Assembly (NCBI GenBank): GCA_900128395.1
Contig: LT649303.1
Location: 412-41,213 of the forward strand
Length of the DNA: 40,802 nucleotides
Reading direction: 5' to 3'
DNA from: Stramenopiles sp. TOSAG23-2
Lineage: Eukaryota > Sar
This document shows, in pieces, positions 36,709 through 40,802 of this stretch. Position numbers and translations under genes: made by a program. The notes under the pieces were generated by a model. The model made no database searches and was not told where the DNA came from. It was given only the letters and a program-made list of their open reading frames with translations. Each line of letters begins with the position of its first letter. Within the stretch, counting starts at the first letter, position 1.

Positions 36709-39700
36709 TCACAACTGTTTCAATTGCTGCTCAAGTTGCTTCTTTTGCAAACTAGCTGCTCTCATTTTTTCTCGTTTCTTTTTTCCACCACAAAATGCTT
36801 TTAATAATTTTTTAAAGCGTGCTTTACTGCGTCTACATTCATCACATATGATCTGTACAACAAATAACTCTTTTGTTTTCTCTTTTGTTTTTACACTAGG
36901 AAATGTATTTATAGTCATAATACGTCGCAACACAGATTGCATCAACTCATCACTTGTAGCCATCCATAAATTGCGAAAGGAATTAACAATTTCTTCTAAG
37001 ACATTTGACGGCATATTTCCATTTGCCGCCATTAAAATTCCATACAAAAGCTGCGGTGCAAGCAATTCTAGCACAATACTTTCATTATTGGCAAATGTTA
37101 TGACACTTAAAAAGCAATCTTCCGCCACTTTAATCATTTTACGTCCAGATTTTTGATATTGTATTGTTAAGCCAGCACTAATAACATCAACAATATTTTT
37201 TGCTATGACATTTGATTTTATTATAAATTGTGGATAAGCCTTCACAAATGTTGATAATAATTCACAAAATATAATACATGCATCCGGAAGCTCATGCAAA
37301 ACATTTGGATGTTTCAAAATAATACGAATAATTTCTATTACTGCATTGGTTATTACATCTTCTGCAACATTATTTTTCACTGAAAATTCTAAAACACTTT
37401 TAAAGACATGTAGGTATCCAGTCATATTTTGCCCACCTCGACCTCCAGTGGCATTCAAATCTTGAACAAGCAAGCCTCCAAATCCTTTTACAATAGATGT
37501 GACATATAGTATCAATTTATTTTGATCATTGCATAAATGAACTTTATTTTCCATATTATCAAAAACGGATTTCATCGCTTTACACAACGATTCATTTGCT
37601 TCTTCTAAATTAGTCTCATCTTCTGGCGTGCTACTGTTTACAAGATTTCCACCAACCTCACTACCATACGAGAGTAACGAAAATACATTTTGGCCATATT
37701 TTTCAATGAATAATAACGAATGCCACCCAAGTTCCACACCACCATCTATGCTCGTATATGATAAAGGTTTGTATGAGGTAAATATTACTTCAAGGCATTT
37801 ACATGCAAACATTAAGTCTGCGCAAGATATGTTCGTAGAACTTTGATTATTATTTGTCGATTGGCTGGCAACTGCATTAAAAATTGGTAGTAATGGAGAT
37901 AATAACATTTCTTCTACATTTGTTTGTGGTATATCAGAATTAGCTACAGAGGATGCAATGTAACATAAACCATTCAATATCATAATTGTATCTCTTCTAT
38001 CTTCCAACACAATTACACGTTCCTGTGACCAAAGTTGTTTGCATAAAGATAAGAAATAATTTGGATTTTTTGAAAAATATACCTTGCCACAATCCCTAGC
38101 AATTTTTTCAAACGCAATAGCCCCGACGTGATTTTGTTTCAATTTTAATGGATAATTCACATCGAAATTCAATTGAATACCTAAACTACGAAGTATAATA
38201 GAAAACGACGCATCAATATATTTTGGATGAGCAGCTACCCAATTCGACATCTGTCCAATTAAAACAACGGCAGAACAATGTACACCATGCAATTGTGGTA
38301 AATTTGGAAATAATTGAAATAGACCTTCCCATAATGGTACCAGCACATCGTCATTCTTATTACAAAATTTATTTAATGCCCCAACAGCATGTAGTGAAGC
38401 CTCTAATTTTTGCCAATTATTGTCCTTCATCGTATCAATATTTTGCAACATTTCCATGGTATCTTTCAATGCTATTTTAACAGTTTGCGCAAATGTATGA
38501 GGACGGCGATTTGCAGCACAAAAATATCTTAAAGTATCCCTTACATCGTTTCTATAATCATGAAATTCTTCACGTTCCATTTCATCATATTCATTCTCAT
38601 ATTGTTTTGTATAAATAGCGGCATAGACTATTATTTCAGTTAATTTCTCTATGACTATTTCAATTGGATTTAAGTTACCAACACTTGTATAGGAAAAATC
38701 ACCGACTGTTTGCCAAGCAAATAATGTTGGACGTACAATTTCCCAATTTGAATTCATAGTTGCATGCATCAATATAGTTAACAAAGGCTTCAATAATTCA
38801 ATTGCAACATTTTTATCATCAATTTTTTTCAAAGAAAGTGGAACAAGTATATTGCATAAAAAACAAAATATCTGTACATATCGTTGCAATTTAAATTCTT
38901 CTACATCATCGTCGTTATGGTCATTATTATTTCCATTATTGTTATTAACAACACTTGCCGTTTTCCGTGTTTGAATTTTTGCAGCAAGTTGTATAAATGC
39001 ATTTGATAAGGAATCTTTGACAATATTAAATAATGCTTGAATTAAATTTTCCATATGCTCCTGCGTAAAAAATTCTTTATTTAATATACTATAATCACTA
39101 CCATCTTTATTTTGTTTTCGTCTTTTTTTTTCTTCAACAGGTTCTTCCATAGATTCTGCAACATTCATAATAAATTCTGAACTTGCTTGTAACAATTTTT
39201 CTTCCTTCGATGATATTAATATTTCCACAACACCTTTCATTAAATTACAATTTGCAAGAAATTTACCAGGTACACAATTTGTAATGATATATGCATTAAA
39301 ACCACGTATAGCAAGTTCTTGTAATATTACTGCCATTGCATTGTTATTTTGTGATTCTGCTGCTAATGATAAGTAAAAGTCATGTATGTTTGATATTTTT
39401 AAGCGAAGGTATCTATGATAATCAATTCGTCGTTGTGGTGGCAATCCAGCTGCACCTCTATTTGTCGAAATTTCTGGTAAAGCTGATAAAATAAATGCCA
39501 CACCAACTGGTGGAAATGATACAATAATATCATCAATTGTTTTAACATAATCATACACAGCAGGCCATCTGGCAATTTGTGCAGTAAATGCAGCAGAGAG
39601 TTGCTTTAAAAGCGGTGGATCAAAATCTCTCATACTACTATAATGTACAAATATTTCAGTCATTGATTTACGAACTTCATTACCGACTAAAACTAAATCT

Positions 39701-40023
39701 TGTCTATTCGGATCAATAGCAGGTGGTCCTCTTCTTGATTTGTAAGATAATACTTGAGCAGCAAATAATTTTTCACCAGATGACGAATCACCGGATTTCA
39801 ATGTTTCAATAGCAGCTCTCCAAGCAAGCGTTGACTTTCTAAATTTCATAATCCACGTACTTGCTTCTTTATTTCCACTCTCCAATGTTAATTTTACATA
39901 ATGATGATATTTTTTTAATTCATAAACATTATTATCTTGATTTTGCATTTGATTTTGAAACTGTTCTTGATGTTTTATATAATGTTGATTATGTACATAA
40001 TTTGGATCCTTATTTGGATCCAT
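36709..40023 (-). CDS. Importin-beta family karyopherin, transportin-3/importin-13-like
   Basis: 1104-residue all-helical protein (HEAT repeats) of the TNPO3/Mtr10/IPO13 branch, which carries cargoes such as SR proteins across the nuclear pore under Ran control. The N-terminal part contains the family-typical AWRAAIETLKSG...GEKLFAAQVLSYKSRRG (about residues 68-100), matching the segment where the exportin-1/importin-beta-like domain begins. Downstream LPEISTNRG, RRPHTFAQTVKIAL and GLCYIASSVANSDI-type helices continue through the chain. A Gln/Asn-rich N-terminal extension and a basic Gln/Lys-rich C terminus (last ~50 residues) make it longer than the usual 920-970. A charged Asn/Asp loop lies at about 360-375. 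No frame breaks. Confidence 0.82.
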   Translation of the reverse strand: MDPNKDPNYVHNQHYIKHQEQFQNQMQNQDNNVYELKKYHHYVKLTLESGNKEASTWIMKFRKSTLAWRAAIETLKSGDSSSGEKLFAAQVLSYKSRRGPPAIDPNRQDLVLVGNEVRKSMTEIFVHYSSMRDFDPPLLKQLSAAFTAQIARWPAVYDYVKTIDDIIVSFPPVGVAFILSALPEISTNRGAAGLPPQRRIDYHRYLRLKISNIHDFYLSLAAESQNNNAMAVILQELAIRGFNAYIITNCVPGKFLANCNLMKGVVEILISSKEEKLLQASSEFIMNVAESMEEPVEEKKRRKQNKDGSDYSILNKEFFTQEHMENLIQALFNIVKDSLSNAFIQLAAKIQTRKTASVVNNNNGNNNDHNDDDVEEFKLQRYVQIFCFLCNILVPLSLKKIDDKNVAIELLKPLLTILMHATMNSNWEIVRPTLFAWQTVGDFSYTSVGNLNPIEIVIEKLTEIIVYAAIYTKQYENEYDEMEREEFHDYRNDVRDTLRYFCAANRRPHTFAQTVKIALKDTMEMLQNIDTMKDNNWQKLEASLHAVGALNKFCNKNDDVLVPLWEGLFQLFPNLPQLHGVHCSAVVLIGQMSNWVAAHPKYIDASFSIILRSLGIQLNFDVNYPLKLKQNHVGAIAFEKIARDCGKVYFSKNPNYFLSLCKQLWSQERVIVLEDRRDTIMILNGLCYIASSVANSDIPQTNVEEMLLSPLLPIFNAVASQSTNNNQSSTNISCADLMFACKCLEVIFTSYKPLSYTSIDGGVELGWHSLLFIEKYGQNVFSLLSYGSEVGGNLVNSSTPEDETNLEEANESLCKAMKSVFDNMENKVHLCNDQNKLILYVTSIVKGFGGLLVQDLNATGGRGGQNMTGYLHVFKSVLEFSVKNNVAEDVITNAVIEIIRIILKHPNVLHELPDACIIFCELLSTFVKAYPQFIIKSNVIAKNIVDVISAGLTIQYQKSGRKMIKVAEDCFLSVITFANNESIVLELLAPQLLYGILMAANGNMPSNVLEEIVNSFRNLWMATSDELMQSVLRRIMTINTFPSVKTKEKTKELFVVQIICDECRRSKARFKKLLKAFCGGKKKREKMRAASLQKKQLEQQLKQL

Positions 40024-40802
40024 TGTTTGGTTGTTGTTGTTGTTATATGGAAGGATTTATATATGTATATGTATAGATATGTATAGTTATGACACCTTTA
40101 CACACACATATCTCTGAGACGTACAAAATAGTCGTCAATTGATCGATCTTGTGGTGCGTTTTTTGTTGTTTGTTGTTGTTGTTGTTGATGATAGTATCTT
40201 TTTTTTTTTTATTATTTTAGAATTATATACGCATGCACATATCATACTCGAGTGAAACTTGGCACTAAAACTGGTGCGACATTCCAATACTATCTTTTTA
40301 AAGGTTTTTATGTTACAAAAAAATATCATATAAACATATATTATACAAAGTTTAAATTATTTATACATTTCGGATATATTAATATAAAAATAGACAATTA
40401 GTCTTTTAACCTTCTAAACTGCGACATGTTCTGTCGAAATCAAACTATATCAGTGGATTTCAGTTTATTAAATGTTTCAAAATATATAGGTATAATATTA
40501 TATCCGTAATTTTTTTGCGGAAATTTGGTTTGTTTAGATATTTTTAGAAATTTTGGTAACCTATAAATTCCTCCAAGTGCCAAGTTTTTCCCGAGTTCTT
40601 CGCTGCGCTCATATTTTAAGGTATGGGCTGTAGCAGGGAAGAACGAAGGGAATCGAGTAGGGTAAAATAAAAAATTATTGTTATTATATTAATATATATA
40701 GGATATTGTAGTTGGTAGTATATAAATATATATGAATTATTCTGCCCATATCCCAAACCCTTCCACTTGTTGATACCCGTTTGATCCATCTCTTTTATAT
40801 TG
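40024..40802. promoter_or_regulatory. Right-edge spacer upstream of the karyopherin gene
   Basis: No ORF with support. It has GTT runs, a poly-T tract at about 40198-40210, and the second copy of the dispersed element with a hairpin at 40595-40644. The karyopherin promoter should lie in the left part. Confidence 0.5.
40595..40660. repeat. Dispersed element, copy B, with hairpin
   Basis: TATGGGCTGTAGCAGGGAAG at 40622-40641 and AATCGAGTAG at 40651-40660 match the element at 14650-14719. A 12-bp stem with one mismatch forms between 40595-40606 and 40633-40644. Its GC content is higher than that of the flanks. Confidence 0.6.

Noticed and set aside
1-40802. Tandem duplications as a programmed or mobile-element system
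   Set aside because: Units share no sequence or boundary motif, lengths vary, and frames of essential genes are broken. Concatenated overlaps or haplotypes explain them better without read evidence.

Overview
The window looks like nuclear DNA of an AT-rich, intron-poor unicellular eukaryote. It carries ordinary eukaryotic housekeeping genes: an ER-anchored ubiquitin-conjugating enzyme, the spliceosomal/snoRNP protein Snu13, a DEAD-box RNA helicase, a karyopherin, a TBC Rab-GAP, an H3K9-type SET methyltransferase and a VTT-domain membrane protein. Proteins contain runs of Asn and Thr, spacers are rich in (TA)n and poly-T, stops fit the standard code (TAA and TGA seen), and none of the twelve genes needs an intron, including one of about 11.6 kb. 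I cannot name the lineage; a free-living protist is the safest statement.

Layout, left to right: VTT/TMEM64-like membrane protein (+), secreted Cys-rich protein (-), UBE2J/Ubc6-like E2 (+), C2-like/TBC/EF-hand Rab-GAP (-), Tudor-knot protein (+), Dbp3-like DEAD-box helicase (-), Snu13 (+), ADD-preSET-SET methyltransferase (-), a 3865-residue secreted Kelch/LamG protein (-), a multipass membrane protein (-), an orphan basic protein (+), and a TNPO3/IPO13-like karyopherin (-). Orientation alternates strongly, giving five convergent 3' spacers (1599-2078, 6621-7241, 11958-12384, 16154-16772, 36212-36708) and several divergent promoter spacers. The genes do not form a pathway; they are independent eukaryotic loci.

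The dominant structural signal is a series of local head-to-tail duplications, mostly exact and 99-185 bp long. They are concentrated at 0.4-7.5 kb and 15.6-21.6 kb, with one more at 36.1 kb. Four of them break genes (VTT, secreted protein, UBE2J, Snu13), and counting only one copy gives a continuous frame of normal length each time. Two duplications (UBE2J tail; UBE2J/TBC spacer) have copies that differ by SNPs, microsatellite length or indels, as two alleles would. The simplest reading is that overlapping contig ends or haplotypes were concatenated during assembly, although the in-frame ones could be real.

The biologically most interesting items are the fusion of an ATRX-type ADD histone reader to a SETDB1-like split SET writer, the giant intronless extracellular protein, a 13-bp motif (TAGATTTTAACCA) recurring in three of the five convergent spacers, several strong hairpins in spacers, and a dispersed element of about 60 bp shared between 14.65 kb and 40.6 kb.
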